Assembly: GCA_965203575.1 (NCBI GenBank)
Contig: OZ241894.1
Location: forward strand, 434,001 to 498,000
Length of the DNA stretch: 64,000 nucleotides
Source: Aldehydirespirator sp965203575
Lineage (GTDB): Bacteria; Actinomycetota; Acidimicrobiia; Acidimicrobiales; Aldehydirespiratoraceae
Direction: 5' to 3'
In this document: positions 37,169 through 45,749 of the stretch, one piece after another
Layout: each line of letters begins with the position of its first letter
Numbering within the stretch: the stretch's first letter is position 1
Notes under the pieces: model-generated
What the model saw: the letters and a program-made list of their open reading frames with translations, nothing else
Told to the model about the DNA's origin: nothing
Databases searched by the model: none
Translations under genes and position numbers: made by a program

Positions 37169-39517
37169 TCAGTCTCCGTCGCCCGGGTCGGAGGGCGATC
37201 CGGTGCTGCCGGCCCCGGCGCTGTCGCCGGAGCCTGTGCTGCCGGCCCCGGCGTCGCCGGCAGGACCCGGTGCCGGGCCGGTGCCGGCGCCGAACAGCAC
37301 TGCGTGCAGCAGTTCGGGCCGCTCGATGAGATCCTGCGCCGGCCCGGCGTGACGAACCTCACCCTTCTCGAGGAACACCGTGTCGTCGGCCAGCGACAGC
37401 GCCAGGTTGAGTGACTGCTCCACCACGATCATCGTCTGCCCGGCCTCACGCAGTCGCTGGAGTCCGGCCACCAGGTCCTGGACGATGGTGGGGGCCAGTC
37501 CGAGGCTCATCTCGTCGATGATGAGGATCTCGGGGTCGTGCATCATTACCCGGGCCAGCGCAAGCATCTGCTGCTGCCCGCCGGAGAGGTCGCCGGCTCG
37601 CTCACCGAGACGGCCCTCGAGCTGTTCGAACATCTCGACCACCCGATCGATGCGCCGATGCACGTCGGCGGGGTCCCGCCGGAACTTGTAGGCGCCGATG
37701 CGAAGGTTGTCCTCGATGCTCAGCTCACGGAACACCCCCCGCCCGCCGGGCAGCATCTGCACGCCCATCGCGGAGCGCTGCTCCGGGGTGGTGTAGGTGA
37801 TCGAGCGCCCGTGCATGCGGATCTCGCCCCGCTCGGGCGTGAACAGTCCGGTGACCACGCTCAGCGCGGTCGACTTGCCCGCGCCGTTGGCGCCGAGCAG
37901 GGCCAACGTCTTGCCCTGAGCCACCTCGAAGGAGACGTCGAAGAGCACCTGCACCGCGCCGTAGCTGAAGTCGATGTTGCTGGCCTGCAGCGCCGGGGTG
38001 GACTCCGGGTCGATGCGCCTGCGGTCGTGCTCAGCCAGCTCCTCGGTGAGTTCGGCAACCACCATCGACAGGTCGTGCTTGATCGACCGCGAGCCCCGAA
38101 TCAGGAAGAGCGAGCCGATGGTCACCGCCGGGAGGGACAGAACGGTCACCGCGGTCTGCACCCCGTAGGAGTCGACGAGGAACGCCGCCACCAGTGATCC
38201 ACCCACTGCGCCGAACAGGAAGATGAACAGGGTGATCAACGCTGAGCCCAGGCCTCGCAGCCGGTAGGGCACGATCGACCACACCACCGGGGCGACCATG
38301 GCGAACGCGGCTGACGACAGCACGGTGCGGGGCACGTCCACCACCACGAACAGGTACTCGTTGGGCATGGCGAACTGCAGCGGCACCAGGAACGCGGTCG
38401 GCAGCAGCAGGCCCCCGATCAGCCGCAGAGTCAAGGACGGGTCGCGGCGGTAAAGCCGATCGAAGCGCAGCCCCACCAGCGGCAGCACCACCGCCGCGGC
38501 GAAACCGGCTACCGAAGTGGCCGCCCCCCGCCCGAACGTGCCGAGACCGAACTCGTCCTCCAGGAACAGGTTCGACTGCACGGGAATCGTGAACAGCACG
38601 AAGCCCAGAGCGACGAACGCGAACAGCACCGCTCTGACGGTCTGGATCCTCAGCAGCCGGGCGAAGGCAGCCTCCACCGAGATGGGAGCGGGGTCGGGGT
38701 CGGAGATCACCTGGCTGAGGACAGACGTCTTCTCCCACTGGCCCCTGGTCGGTTCGGGGATCCGGAAGGCGGCCACCGCGAACACCGCCACCGGCAGGCC
38801 CAGCAGGAAGAACGCCCACCGCCAGCCCTCGTCACCGCCGGCGACCCACGCCACGGTGCCCACCGCGATCGGGCTGATGGCGGCCACGGCCCGGCCCGTG
38901 GACTGGGTGAGACCGCCGATGCGGCCCCGAACCCCGATGGGGTAGGTGTCGGCCAGCAGCGAGCTGTGCACCGGGATCGTGTTCGACTTGGCGATGCCGG
39001 CCCCGAAGCGGGTCCAGAACAGCATGAACGCGTTCACCGCGAAGCCCGAGAGGAACACCAGCGCAGAGAACAAAGCGCTCGCGACCCCGACGATCGGTGC
39101 TCGTCTGATGCGGTCGGCCAGCCAGCCCATCGGGAAGGCGCCCAGCACCACGAAGGCCGCAGAGGCAGACGCTATGAAGGTGATCGTGCCGTCGGACACA
39201 CCGAAGGTGTCGCGGATATCGGGGGCCAGCACGGCCATGGCGGCCTGTTCGAGCTCGTCGAGGCTGTTGAGCACGAGCAGCACGATGAAGGTGAAGGCAC
39301 CGCCCATCGCGAGGCCCTCGCGCAGCGGCACCTCCTCGTCGCCGACCCCAGGCAGGAGGTCGTCGGCGAAGAGCACCTGCTCACTGGCGCGGGCCTGAGC
39401 GCCGCGCCGCACCGACTCCTCCGACAGCAGCGTCGCGGTGAGAACGGCGGTGTCGTCCTCGGCGGTCCCCGCAGGCTCAGCCGCTCCGGGATCCTGGTCG
39501 GGGTGGTCGTCAGTCAC
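37169..39517 (-). CDS. Second MFS permease-LivF ATPase fusion, 782 aa
   Basis: An acidic N-terminal tail with LFADDLLPGVGD, a 12-helix MFS domain (WLADRIRR loop), a connecting helix and a LivF-like ATPase. Walker A GANGAGKST starts at residue 542; the signature is LSGGQQQMLALA and Walker B ILIIDEMSLG. The C-terminal tail is a low-complexity Gly/Ser/Pro run (GAGSTGSGDSAGAGSTG). It starts at GTG 39517 close to xerC's stop. Conservation of the DDLLPGVGD motif between paralogues suggests it has a role, perhaps contacting the LivG part. Confidence 0.88.
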   Translation of the reverse strand: MTDDHPDQDPGAAEPAGTAEDDTAVLTATLLSEESVRRGAQARASEQVLFADDLLPGVGDEEVPLREGLAMGGAFTFIVLLVLNSLDELEQAAMAVLAPDIRDTFGVSDGTITFIASASAAFVVLGAFPMGWLADRIRRAPIVGVASALFSALVFLSGFAVNAFMLFWTRFGAGIAKSNTIPVHSSLLADTYPIGVRGRIGGLTQSTGRAVAAISPIAVGTVAWVAGGDEGWRWAFFLLGLPVAVFAVAAFRIPEPTRGQWEKTSVLSQVISDPDPAPISVEAAFARLLRIQTVRAVLFAFVALGFVLFTIPVQSNLFLEDEFGLGTFGRGAATSVAGFAAAVVLPLVGLRFDRLYRRDPSLTLRLIGGLLLPTAFLVPLQFAMPNEYLFVVVDVPRTVLSSAAFAMVAPVVWSIVPYRLRGLGSALITLFIFLFGAVGGSLVAAFLVDSYGVQTAVTVLSLPAVTIGSLFLIRGSRSIKHDLSMVVAELTEELAEHDRRRIDPESTPALQASNIDFSYGAVQVLFDVSFEVAQGKTLALLGANGAGKSTALSVVTGLFTPERGEIRMHGRSITYTTPEQRSAMGVQMLPGGRGVFRELSIEDNLRIGAYKFRRDPADVHRRIDRVVEMFEQLEGRLGERAGDLSGGQQQMLALARVMMHDPEILIIDEMSLGLAPTIVQDLVAGLQRLREAGQTMIVVEQSLNLALSLADDTVFLEKGEVRHAGPAQDLIERPELLHAVLFGAGTGPAPGPAGDAGAGSTGSGDSAGAGSTGSPSDPGDGD

Positions 39518-39529
39518 CAGCCAGCAAAC

Positions 39530-40468
39530 TTAGGCCCTGGGATGCGATGTCCGGTGCACCTCGCGCAGGCGCTCGCGGCTGACGTGGGTGTAGATCTGGG
39601 TGCTGGCGATGTCGGCGTGGCCCAGCAGCTCCTGCACGGCCCGCAGGTCGGCGCCGCCGTCGAGCAGGTGGGTGGCGAAGGTGTGACGCAGGGCGTGGGG
39701 ATGGGTCGGCACGACGCTGCGGCGATCGATGGCCCGGCGCACGTCGCGGGGTGTCATGGCCCGGCCCCGCTGGTTGAGGAAGACAGCGTCAGCAGGGGTG
39801 TCGACAGTGACGAACGAGTTGCGGTGATCCGCCAGCCAGGCACGCAGCGCGGCTACGGCCGGATCGCTGAGCGGCACCAGGCGCTGCTTGGAGCCCTTGC
39901 CCCAGACCCGAACTTCGGTCTTGTCCAGATCCAAGTCCTCATGGCGGAGGCCGCACAACTCGCTCACCCGCAGACCGCTGCCGTACAGCATCTCGACTAT
40001 GGCCAGATCGCGGGCATCGCGGGCCTGGTCGTTCCCGGCACGGGCCGGCTTGGAGATGAGCGTGTGGATCTGGTCGTCCTTGAGCACCTGCGGCAGCTTC
40101 GACGGCCCCCTGGGCGGGGCCAGCCCGAGCGTCGGGTCGGCGACCACACGGCCGGTGCGGCGGGCCCAGTCGAAGTAGCGTCGCAGCACCGAGACCTTGC
40201 GGCTGATGGTGCGGGCCGCGTAGCGGTTGGCGCCCAGTTCGGCCAGGTAGCGGCGCAGGGTCCTCCGGCCCACCGCCGATGGGCCGGCCACACCCGCCTC
40301 CTCGAGCCATTGCACAGCCGCAGTGGCGTCCCGTGCGTACACGGCCCTGGTGGAGTCGGCCACGCCGCTCAAGGAGTCGAGCCATGCCCTCAAGCCCCAG
40401 TTGTCCACAGTACGAGTGTAATTTTCCACAAGGCGTTCGCACGGAACTTGAGTCGCCGGCTGTGACAA
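39530..40468 (-). CDS. xerC: Tyrosine recombinase XerC
   Basis: A site-specific recombinase that resolves chromosome dimers at dif. The full catalytic set is present: Arg167, Lys191, His258, Arg261, His284 and Tyr293 (LRVSEL, HALRHTFATHL, LGHADIASTQIYTH). The N-terminal SAM-like core-binding domain spans about 25-110. The placement near dprA and comM is the common actinobacterial order. The start is either 40468 or a GTG at 40408 (VDNWGLRAW), which would fit better with a short N-terminus. Confidence 0.9.
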   Translation of the reverse strand: MSQPATQVPCERLVENYTRTVDNWGLRAWLDSLSGVADSTRAVYARDATAAVQWLEEAGVAGPSAVGRRTLRRYLAELGANRYAARTISRKVSVLRRYFDWARRTGRVVADPTLGLAPPRGPSKLPQVLKDDQIHTLISKPARAGNDQARDARDLAIVEMLYGSGLRVSELCGLRHEDLDLDKTEVRVWGKGSKQRLVPLSDPAVAALRAWLADHRNSFVTVDTPADAVFLNQRGRAMTPRDVRRAIDRRSVVPTHPHALRHTFATHLLDGGADLRAVQELLGHADIASTQIYTHVSRERLREVHRTSHPRA

Positions 40469-40483
40469 CCCAGGCGGTTGCCC

Positions 40484-40768
40484 CTAATGCGGCGGGCTCG
40501 GGTTGATCTGGTTGGGGCGACCCGCTTGAGGGCTCGGGACCGTGTGACTTGCAGCATCAGCACCTGTTGGGGTGGGCGCCGGCGGTGCCATCCCATCCTC
40601 TTCGAAGATGTCGAGCGCCCTGCGGACCATCATGCGTATGCCGTCGAGCGCGGCCTGCTTGTCCTTCTCCAGCCAACTCAACCCAGGGAACGCGTCGCAC
40701 AGGCCGACCCATTCCGCATCCGGCGACGACCAGACCGAACGGTAGTTGTATTGCTCAACGTCACTCAT
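40484..40768 (-). CDS. hicB: HicB-like antitoxin, 94 aa
   Basis: The HicB pattern YNYRSVWSSPDAEWVGLCDA, then FPGLSWLEKDKQAALDGIR, is well matched. A Pro-rich tail replaces a DNA-binding domain. The start overlaps the toxin gene's end by 8 bp. The pair sits between dprA and xerC. Confidence 0.75.
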   Translation of the reverse strand: MSDVEQYNYRSVWSSPDAEWVGLCDAFPGLSWLEKDKQAALDGIRMMVRRALDIFEEDGMAPPAPTPTGADAASHTVPSPQAGRPNQINPSPPH

Positions 40769-41006
40769 CAGGCATCTCGCGGATGTAACTTAGCACCTGC
40801 CGCACTTGGTATCCCTTGGCCGTCTTGCCGCTGCGTTGGATGTTCACCAGGTGACCTGGAAGCCACGGAACCCGGAATGTGATGTGACTGCTGCTCTGGT
40901 CCCGGGGCGGTCCGAAGCAACCCTCGCACAGAGCGCGGAAGTCGCTCCAGTTGAGATTGTCGGGGTTCCGCTCCGCCTTCTTGCGGAGCTTGTCGAGTCG
41001 CGCCAT
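40761..41006 (-). CDS. hicA: HicA-like toxin, 81 aa
   Basis: A small basic protein with SSHITFRVPWLPG and VNIQRSGKTAKGYQVRQVL, typical of the longer HicA variants, in which the histidine of the SSH motif is the likely catalytic residue. The start is ATG at 41006, 28 nt after dprA's end; the frame beyond overlaps dprA. It is followed by its antitoxin with an 8-bp overlap. No separate promoter is obvious, so it may be co-transcribed with dprA. Confidence 0.75.
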   Translation of the reverse strand: MARLDKLRKKAERNPDNLNWSDFRALCEGCFGPPRDQSSSHITFRVPWLPGHLVNIQRSGKTAKGYQVRQVLSYIREMPDE

Positions 41007-41034
41007 GAGCCGCCACCGGCAAGGGCGCCTGGTA

Positions 41035-42219
41035 TCAGGCCCGCAGGACGAGGGCGCCGTCGCGGGCGAGCAGGCCGAGGCGTTCCAGGCCCTCGGCTGC
41101 CACAAGCACGTCGGGCGCGGGCGCTCCGGCCCGCAGCACCAGCGCGTCGAGGCTCACCGGGCCGTCATCGAGCAGTTCGAGCAGCCTCCGCTGGAGCGAG
41201 TCGAGGCCGTCGATGTCGATCGGGCCGCCCGCCGGGCCGGCCCCGGCGCGGCCGGACTGCCGGACGCCGCGGGCCGCGCCGGCGGTGGAGCCGGGCTGCA
41301 TCGCCCGGCCGGCCATGCCCGCGGTGGCCAGGCCCAGGGCGACCAGCACGTCGTCGGTCGAGCAGGCCGGAGCGCAGCCCTCGCTGAGCAGCAGGTTGGT
41401 GCCCTCCGCGGCCGGGTTGCGGACCGAGCCGGGCACCGCCATGACGGTGACCTCGCGCCGGATGGCCTCCTCGACGGTGTGCAAGGAGCCTCCTGCCCGC
41501 TTGGACTCCACCACCACGACGACGTCGGCCAGCGCGGCCAGCAATCGGTTTCGGGCCGGGAAGCGCCAGCCCTCCGGCTCGGCGCCCAGCGGCGCCTCGC
41601 TCAGGAGGGTTCCGGCCGCGCTCACGGCGTCCCACAGATCGCGGTTGCCCCTGGGGTAGACCACGTCGAGTCCGCTGCCCACCACCCCCACCACGGGTGC
41701 GGCGTCCGCGGCCAGCGCTCCCCGATGGGCGGCGCCGTCGATCCCCAGGGCAAGCCCCGACACCACGGTCACCCCGGATGAGGCCAGCCCTGATCCCAAC
41801 TCCATCGCCACCGACCGTCCCGTGGGAGTGCAGCGCCGCGTGCCCACGATGGCCACTGCGGGTGCAGTCGGGTCCGGCACCCGGCCGCGGCGGAACAGGA
41901 TCGGCGCCGGGTCGATGTCACCAGTGAGGGCGGGCGGGTGTTGGACGCTGGCCGGCGTCGTCACCCAGGCATCGAGCGTTTCGAGCAGGTCGGCCACCGC
42001 AGCGAGATCGGTGCTGCGGGCATGGTCCCGCCACACGTCGTGAAGATCCTCGCCGGCCACCCACTTGGGCATCTGGCCCGTCTCCACCTTCTTCCAGACC
42101 TTCGCTGGATCCTGCTTGCCCAACAGCCGCTGGAGGCGCCCCGGCGTCGCCCGCGGCAGCGAGGCCAACGCGGCGGCGTGGACTCCCCGGTCGGTCGTCG
42201 GTGCAGGTTCGTTATCCAT
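41035..42219 (-). CDS. dprA: DNA-processing protein A
   Basis: DprA/Smf loads RecA on incoming single-stranded DNA during transformation. The Rossmann-like core has AIVGTRRCTPTG, SGLALGIDGAAHRGAL and PARNRLLAALAD, the family signature. A SAM-like N-terminus and a C-terminal winged-helix (DSLQRRLLELLDDGPVSLDAL) complete it. The start at 42219 overlaps the comM stop by 8 bp. It is part of the comM-dprA-xerC order. Confidence 0.92.
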   Translation of the reverse strand: MDNEPAPTTDRGVHAAALASLPRATPGRLQRLLGKQDPAKVWKKVETGQMPKWVAGEDLHDVWRDHARSTDLAAVADLLETLDAWVTTPASVQHPPALTGDIDPAPILFRRGRVPDPTAPAVAIVGTRRCTPTGRSVAMELGSGLASSGVTVVSGLALGIDGAAHRGALAADAAPVVGVVGSGLDVVYPRGNRDLWDAVSAAGTLLSEAPLGAEPEGWRFPARNRLLAALADVVVVVESKRAGGSLHTVEEAIRREVTVMAVPGSVRNPAAEGTNLLLSEGCAPACSTDDVLVALGLATAGMAGRAMQPGSTAGAARGVRQSGRAGAGPAGGPIDIDGLDSLQRRLLELLDDGPVSLDALVLRAGAPAPDVLVAAEGLERLGLLARDGALVLRA

Positions 42220-43723
42220 GGACCAGGCCTCCCGCGCTGTCGAGCCGCATCCGCAATGAGAGCGCCGCGAGCACGTCGACCGCTCGCAGTTCGTGGCCGC
42301 CGTCATCAAGGTCTCGGATGGTGCGGGCCACCGTTCGGACCCGGCGCAGTCCTCTGGCACTGAGGCGGCCCTCGGTCAGGGCAGCCCTCAGCACCTCGGT
42401 GGCGGCTCGGTCCATGGGGGCGTGCTGCTCAAGATCGGCATCCGCCAACTCGGCGTTCCTGCTCACACCCCGCCGGCGGGCCAGGGCCCGCACCTCGGCC
42501 ACCCTCTCAGCCACTTCGGTGCTCGGGGTGCTGGGCCGGGTGTCGAGCAGGTCGGCCGGGTCGGGGCGGTCCACCCGGACGACCAGATCAAGCCGGTCGA
42601 CGAAGGGACCCGACAGGCGACGCTGGTACCGGGCCAGCGCGCCGGGAGCGCAGCGGCAGCCGACCGTGCCGCCTGCGCCGCACGGGCACGGGTTCATGGC
42701 CGCCACCAGCAGGAAGCGGGCCGGGTGCTCGACCATGCCCTGGGAGCGGGCTACCCGGATCATGCCCTCCTCCAGCGGCTGGCGCAGGGCGTCGAGCACC
42801 GACGGCGCGAACTCCCCGAGCTCGTCCAGGAACAGCACTCCCCCGGTGGCTGCGCTCACCTCGCCAGGTCTTGCCCTGGCGCTGCCCCCGCCCACCAGCG
42901 CGGCCATCGAGGACGAGTGGTGGGGCGCCCTGAACGGAGGCCGGGTGACCAGGCCATCGGGAAGGGTCAGACCGGCGGCCGAGTGGACCCGGGTGACCTC
43001 CAGCGACTCCTCGGGCGACAGGTCCGGCAGCACACCGACGAGGCGGCGGGCCAGCATCGTCTTGCCGGCTCCGGGAGGCCCGACCAGCAGCAGGTGGTGC
43101 CCGCCGGCGGCAGCCACCTCCAGCGCCCACCGGGCCAGGGGCTGGCCCGCGATGTCGGAGAGGTCGGGCTCGGGATCGGCACAGGGCGAGCATCGAGCCA
43201 CGGGCGGAACGGGCCAGGCCTCAGTGCCGGCCAGAGCCTCGAACACCTCCTTGAGGTGGTTGACGGGCCGGACCCGCTCGGGAGCCACCATCTCGGCCAC
43301 CGCGCTGTCGCGGGCGGCCACCACGATCGACGAGTTGTCCATGGCGTCGACCAGAGGCAGCGCCCCCGGCACCGGCCGCACCGACCCGTCGAGGCCGAGC
43401 TGCCCGAGCACCCCGAGGTCGGCAATCGACGCGGCTTCGAGCTGCCCGTCGGCGACGAGCACGCCCACGGCTACGGCCAGATCGAGACCGGCGCCCGACT
43501 TGGGCACATCGCTCGGGGCCAGGTTGACCGTTATGCGCTTCGGCGGCCATTTGAGCTTGCTGGACACGATGGCGGCCCGGACCCGGTCGCGGGCCTCCCG
43601 GCAGGAGGCGTCGGGCAAGCCGACAATGGTGAACCCGGGCAGCCCGTCGGCGACGTGGACCTCTACTGAGACGGGATGGCCCCACACGCCGACGAGGGTG
43701 GCGGAGCGGACGGTAGCGAGCAT
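42212..43723 (-). CDS. comM: ComM/YifB family Mg-chelatase-like AAA ATPase, 503 aa
   Basis: A hexameric helicase that promotes branch migration during natural transformation. The N-terminal Lon-like ChlI domain (GFTIVGLPDASCREARDRV) precedes an AAA core with Walker A VGPPGAGKTMLARR and Walker B VLFLDELGEF, and a C-terminal Mg_chelatase_C domain. The ATG at 43723 is the standard family start (MLATVRSATLVG); an upstream TTG is not needed. It is coupled to dprA by overlap. Confidence 0.92.
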   Translation of the reverse strand: MLATVRSATLVGVWGHPVSVEVHVADGLPGFTIVGLPDASCREARDRVRAAIVSSKLKWPPKRITVNLAPSDVPKSGAGLDLAVAVGVLVADGQLEAASIADLGVLGQLGLDGSVRPVPGALPLVDAMDNSSIVVAARDSAVAEMVAPERVRPVNHLKEVFEALAGTEAWPVPPVARCSPCADPEPDLSDIAGQPLARWALEVAAAGGHHLLLVGPPGAGKTMLARRLVGVLPDLSPEESLEVTRVHSAAGLTLPDGLVTRPPFRAPHHSSSMAALVGGGSARARPGEVSAATGGVLFLDELGEFAPSVLDALRQPLEEGMIRVARSQGMVEHPARFLLVAAMNPCPCGAGGTVGCRCAPGALARYQRRLSGPFVDRLDLVVRVDRPDPADLLDTRPSTPSTEVAERVAEVRALARRRGVSRNAELADADLEQHAPMDRAATEVLRAALTEGRLSARGLRRVRTVARTIRDLDDGGHELRAVDVLAALSLRMRLDSAGGLVHG

Positions 43724-43815
43724 GGCGGCCTCCGTGGTCCGTGGAGTGGAGGCCGTCGTCAATTCGGCCGGCGGCTAACCGTGGGTTTGCCTGCGTCAAG
43801 CGCAGTGAGTCGGAA

Positions 43816-44181
43816 CTATAGCACTTCTCGTGTATATCTGACTACGGCAGCTATTTCTTCGGAGTCGAGAACCTCCACAAACGCAGGCATGGATCCCACA
43901 CCGTCGGCGATGATCTCGACCTGGTCGTCGACGTTCGGATACTGCGTGATCATCCGACCGTCCGAGAGCTTCGTTCCCCGTCCCCCGCCGCCGTCGTTGC
44001 CATGGCAGTTGGCGCAGCGGTCGATGTAGACCTGCCGCCCCGCCACCAGCTCCCGGTCGGGGAAGCCGTCCGGGCCGACCGGAACCTCCGGCACGTCGTC
44101 GGCCGCGCAGGCTCCGAGCGCCGCGATGGCAACCATCAGGGCCGCCGGAAGAAGGCGGTGAGGGATCAGGCGGCGGAGCAT
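43816..44181 (-). CDS. Cytochrome c-type lipoprotein, 121 aa
   Basis: The lipobox ALGAC gives Cys25 as lipid anchor. The heme motif CANCH lies at 56-60 and Met98 (GSMPAF) is a likely sixth ligand. A c-type class I fold follows, ending in EIAAVVRYTREVL. It is a membrane-anchored periplasm-side electron carrier; its partner is unknown. The start is ATG at 44181, shortly after a repeated GCATGGCACGTG element. It is the first gene after comM on the accessory side. Confidence 0.8.
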   Translation of the reverse strand: MLRRLIPHRLLPAALMVAIAALGACAADDVPEVPVGPDGFPDRELVAGRQVYIDRCANCHGNDGGGGRGTKLSDGRMITQYPNVDDQVEIIADGVGSMPAFVEVLDSEEIAAVVRYTREVL

Positions 44182-44223
44182 GGCACGTGAGGTCCGGGAG
44201 TCGGCGGCGAGGCATGGCACGTG
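44178..44223. repeat. Repeated 12-bp element GCATGGCACGTG
   Basis: Two identical copies at 44178-44189 and 44212-44223, 34 bp apart, containing the palindrome CACGTG. One overlaps the cytochrome start codon, so a translational or transcriptional control role is possible; chance duplication is an alternative. Confidence 0.3.
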
Positions 44224-44259
44224 GGTGCGGTCGGATCGCCGTGCAACGATACTTGCGCC

Positions 44260-44370
44260 ATGGGATTCGACCCCACCCGCCCCCACCGTCGTCGGCCCTC
44301 CGACCTTGTCTTCGTAGTGGCAGGGCTGCTGGTGGCCATCGCTCTGGTGGCCTGGGCGCTGCTTGGCTGA
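44260..44370 (+). CDS. Single-helix membrane protein, 36 aa
   Basis: A basic N-terminus (RPHRRRPSD) is followed by one hydrophobic helix (LVFVVAGLLVAIALVAWALL). A GATACT motif ends 6 nt before the ATG, fitting a leaderless transcript. Its end overlaps the next TTG start by 8 bp, so the two genes are coupled. Short basic single-helix proteins of this kind are common in actinobacteria; function is unknown. Confidence 0.55.
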   Translation: MGFDPTRPHRRRPSDLVFVVAGLLVAIALVAWALLG

Positions 44371-44572
44371 GCCCGTGGACGACCCGGAGCGTCTCGGCGA
44401 GGTGGAGGTCCGCTTCATCCAGTCCTACCTGGCCGGCAAGGACTACATCTGTCCCAATTGCAACCGGACCATTCCAACCGGGACAGGCCACTACGTCGTA
44501 GTGCCCGTCGAAGCGCCGGACCTGCGGCGGCACTGGCACCGGGGCTGCTGGGACCGGCGCACCAGGCGCTAG
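44363..44572 (+). CDS. Conserved small zinc-ribbon-like protein, 69 aa
   Basis: Contains DYICPNCNRTIPTGTGH and RRHWHRGCW, a CxxC plus HxxC arrangement able to hold zinc. Similar short proteins, sometimes labelled 'ATP/GTP-binding protein', are widespread in actinobacteria; function is not established. It starts at TTG overlapping the upstream membrane protein, and converges with the S-layer-homology gene 8 nt away. Confidence 0.6.
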   Translation: MAEPVDDPERLGEVEVRFIQSYLAGKDYICPNCNRTIPTGTGHYVVVPVEAPDLRRHWHRGCWDRRTRR

Positions 44573-44579
44573 TGGATGC

Positions 44580-45749
44580 TCACCCGTCGGTGTCGTCGTC
44601 GTCGGGGGGTTGGGCTGCGTCGTAGAGCCTGATGACGAACGTGGCGATCTCGGCCCGATTGAGGTGCCGGTCCGGGGAGTAGGTGGTGGCGCTGGTGCCG
44701 TTGGTGATGCCGAGGGCCCGCAGGCAGGAGATGTCGCTGGCGTGGACGTTGTCGGTGCCGACGTCGGCGAAGGGCGTGGCGGCGCTCTGGGGGCATTCGC
44801 GTCCCAGGGACCGCCACAGCCTGATGAGCATGCTGGCGGTCTGGGCCCGGGTGAGGCTCTGCTCGGGGTCGTAGGTGGTGTCGCTGGTACCCGTCGTGAT
44901 GCCGAGGGCGTGCAGGCAGCCGACGCTGTGGGCCTGCGAGTCGGGCACGTCGGTGAAGGAGTTGGACGCGCCGGAGGGGCAGTCCCGGCCGAGCAGTTCG
45001 GCCAGCTTCACCATCGGAGCCGCGATGGCTCCTCGCGTCACCGTCACATCGGGCTTGAACTCCCCCTCCGGGTCGGCCTCGGGGTCGGCCTCGGGATCCT
45101 CAGTCTCGGGATCGGTCTCGGGGTCGTCAGTCTCGGGGTCGTCGGCCTCGGGGTCCTCAGTCTCGGGATCGGTCTCGGGGTCGTCGGCCTCGGGCTCGGG
45201 GTCGTCGATTATGAGGGCGAGGATGCCGAGCGCGACGGCCTTGGCGATGTTGGTGGCGTGTACCGAGGCCGTCGGCACGTCCTTGAAGACGTCGGGCTGC
45301 GGCTCGGGCTCGGGTTCGGGCGGCGCCCCGCCTCCGCCTCCGCCGTCGCCTCCGGGGCCGCCGCCTGTGCGGGGCCGGCTGCCAGTGGTGGCCATGGCCT
45401 CGTTGGAGGCCCGTCCGGGTCCGTCGGCGTCGAGGGCGAAGAGCCGGAAGGTGTAGGTGGTGCTGTACTGGGAGACCCAGCCAGGCGCAGCCGGCCAGGC
45501 GGATACCTGCACCAGGCGGGCGGGCGTCTGCAACGTGCTGCACCAGCGGCTGTCGACGGCGTTCACGTGGGCGGCCGCAAACCACATCGCCACCAACCCC
45601 GCGGGCGTGCTGCCAGCCACACCGGCAACGACGGCCAGTACAGTCTCCACTCCTGGAGCGCTAGCCCAGATCAGGCTCACAGCAATAGAAGGGCCTAGTC
45701 GATGACCGTAGGGCCCGAGACGGAACGCCGCGAACCGACTCGCATTCAC
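44580..45749 (-). CDS. S-layer-homology protein with acidic repeat region; 5' end uncertain
   Basis: Residues 150-390 include two clear S-layer-homology repeats (SFTDVPDSQAHSVGCLHALG and the next, PFADVGTDNVHASDISCLRA), preceded by one partial repeat and an acidic Asp-Pro-Glu repeat block. A fibronectin-III-like piece (TYTFRLFALDADGPG) lies at about 95-125. The open frame begins at 45749 but would overlap the start of the divergent gene at 45702. GTG 45650 or ATG 45587 are alternatives; none gives a normal signal peptide, so the gene may be 5'-truncated. Confidence 0.5.
   Translation of the reverse strand: MNASRFAAFRLGPYGHRLGPSIAVSLIWASAPGVETVLAVVAGVAGSTPAGLVAMWFAAAHVNAVDSRWCSTLQTPARLVQVSAWPAAPGWVSQYSTTYTFRLFALDADGPGRASNEAMATTGSRPRTGGGPGGDGGGGGGAPPEPEPEPQPDVFKDVPTASVHATNIAKAVALGILALIIDDPEPEADDPETDPETEDPEADDPETDDPETDPETEDPEADPEADPEGEFKPDVTVTRGAIAAPMVKLAELLGRDCPSGASNSFTDVPDSQAHSVGCLHALGITTGTSDTTYDPEQSLTRAQTASMLIRLWRSLGRECPQSAATPFADVGTDNVHASDISCLRALGITNGTSATTYSPDRHLNRAEIATFVIRLYDAAQPPDDDDTDG
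45067..45208 (-). repeat. Tandem repeats encoding Asp-Pro-Glu-Thr/Ala-rich segment
   Basis: Imperfect 15-18-bp units; a longer block starting CCTCAGTCTCGGGATCGGTC appears twice, about 55 bp apart. It encodes runs of DPETDPETEDPEAD type. It is likely to vary in length between strains. Confidence 0.75.

Noticed and set aside
45067..45208. Short-unit repeat array considered as CRISPR
   Set aside because: Units are 15-18 bp, without spacers, and translate into an acidic repeat of an open frame.
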